A stretch of 64,000 nucleotides of DNA from positions 1-64,000 of the forward strand of contig NZ_WBWA01000017.1 of assembly GCF_008932295.1 (NCBI RefSeq), written 5' to 3'. A program made the translations under genes and the position numbers. Source of the DNA: Brucella tritici. GTDB taxonomy: Bacteria > Pseudomonadota > Alphaproteobacteria > Rhizobiales > Rhizobiaceae. Positions 63,711-64,000 of the stretch are shown here, one piece after another. The stretch's first letter is position 1, and the number at the start of each line of letters is the position of its first letter. The notes under the pieces are model-generated. The model was not told the origin of the DNA. It was given only the letters and a program-made list of their open reading frames with translations, and searched no databases.

Positions 63711-64000
63711 ATGACTGAATTCTTCATTGGCGTTGATGGCGGCGGCACGGGATGCCGCGTCTTGGTGGCGGATAGCGATGGTGCGATTCTGGGTTCGGGG
63801 CGCAGCGGCTCTGCCAATATCGTCACCGATCCGCAGACGGCGCTGATTAATGTGATCGCGGCCATCGACAACGCCTTTGACGATGCCGGGTTGGACAAGG
63901 TGCATTATGCTACCAGCCACGCGGTTCTCGGTCTGGCAGGCGGTAATGTCGAGGGTGCAGGCACCCCGATAGAACGCGGCCTGCCCTTCGCGCACTCGAA
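63711..64000 (+). CDS. BadF/BadG-type kinase, N-acetylglucosamine kinase-like (5' part)
   Basis: The first 96 codons of an ASKHA-fold kinase, cut by the window edge. The phosphate-1 loop is IGVDGGGTGCRVLVAD (residues 6-21), typical of the BcrAD/BadF/NagK-type family of amino-sugar kinases. The HAVLGLAGG block follows. GGAGG lies 8 nt before the ATG. Being divergent from a CUT1 sugar importer suggests it phosphorylates the imported amino sugar; the downstream genes are outside the window. Confidence 0.82.
   Translation, partial: MTEFFIGVDGGGTGCRVLVADSDGAILGSGRSGSANIVTDPQTALINVIAAIDNAFDDAGLDKVHYATSHAVLGLAGGNVEGAGTPIERGLPFAHS

Overview
The window reads as one stretch of a Brucella/Ochrobactrum-type alphaproteobacterial replicon (Rhizobiales), most likely the second, accessory chromosome. 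The reasons are an Omp2-family porin, a rhamnose locus in the rhizobial order (rhaDI divergent from rhaRSTPQUK), a DmpA-like aminopeptidase, many ABC uptake operons with family-specific regulators, and short dispersed palindromes plus an octamer minisatellite of the kind seen in this group. This placement is inference from protein resemblance; no rRNA or other marker gene is present. I found no tRNA, rRNA, CRISPR array, prophage or complete insertion sequence.

Layout. 1-125: tandem 23-nt repeats and a truncated ORF that may be the end of a mobile element. 195-4252: Omp2 porin, an orphan OppA-type binding protein and a haloacetate-dehalogenase-like hydrolase. 4398-10123: two consecutive NitT/TauT-type ABC importers; the second is preceded by a 17-codon Cys-containing leader ORF coupled to it. 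10176-11574: a LysR/PACE-efflux divergent pair. 11664-14058: a DMT transporter, a thioredoxin-reductase-like flavoprotein and an Rrf2 regulator with a palindromic operator. 14158-22317: an eight-gene minus-strand operon (SDR, PotABCD-like importer, HisD-like dehydrogenase, zinc alcohol dehydrogenase, HutC-type GntR) that looks like a polyol or sulfonate degradation system. 22656-23294: AlkB.

23398-34269 is a complete L-rhamnose uptake and catabolism locus, with a long two-armed operator between rhaD and rhaR. 34330-36638 holds an MFS carrier and a LysR regulator, followed by inverted octamer repeats. 36919-41741 is a D-amino-acid/peptide module (D-amino acid aminotransferase, polar amino acid importer, DmpA-like peptidase). 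41997-46628 is a tripartite MacAB-OMF efflux operon. 46938-49418 encodes a soluble, membrane-domain-less FtsK-type translocase. 50018-52188 holds a DadA-like oxidase and SURF1.

52185-57263 is the branched-chain 2-oxoacid dehydrogenase operon (E1alpha, E1beta, E2, E3). 57848-63361 is a carbohydrate ABC importer with a Gfo/Idh/MocA dehydrogenase. It is divergent from a truncated BadF-type kinase (N-acetylglucosamine kinase-like) at the right edge, which suggests amino-sugar use. Overall the region is a catabolic and transport island of well separated operons. Their recurring architecture is a binding-protein gene followed by a hairpin and then less-expressed permease or ATPase genes.
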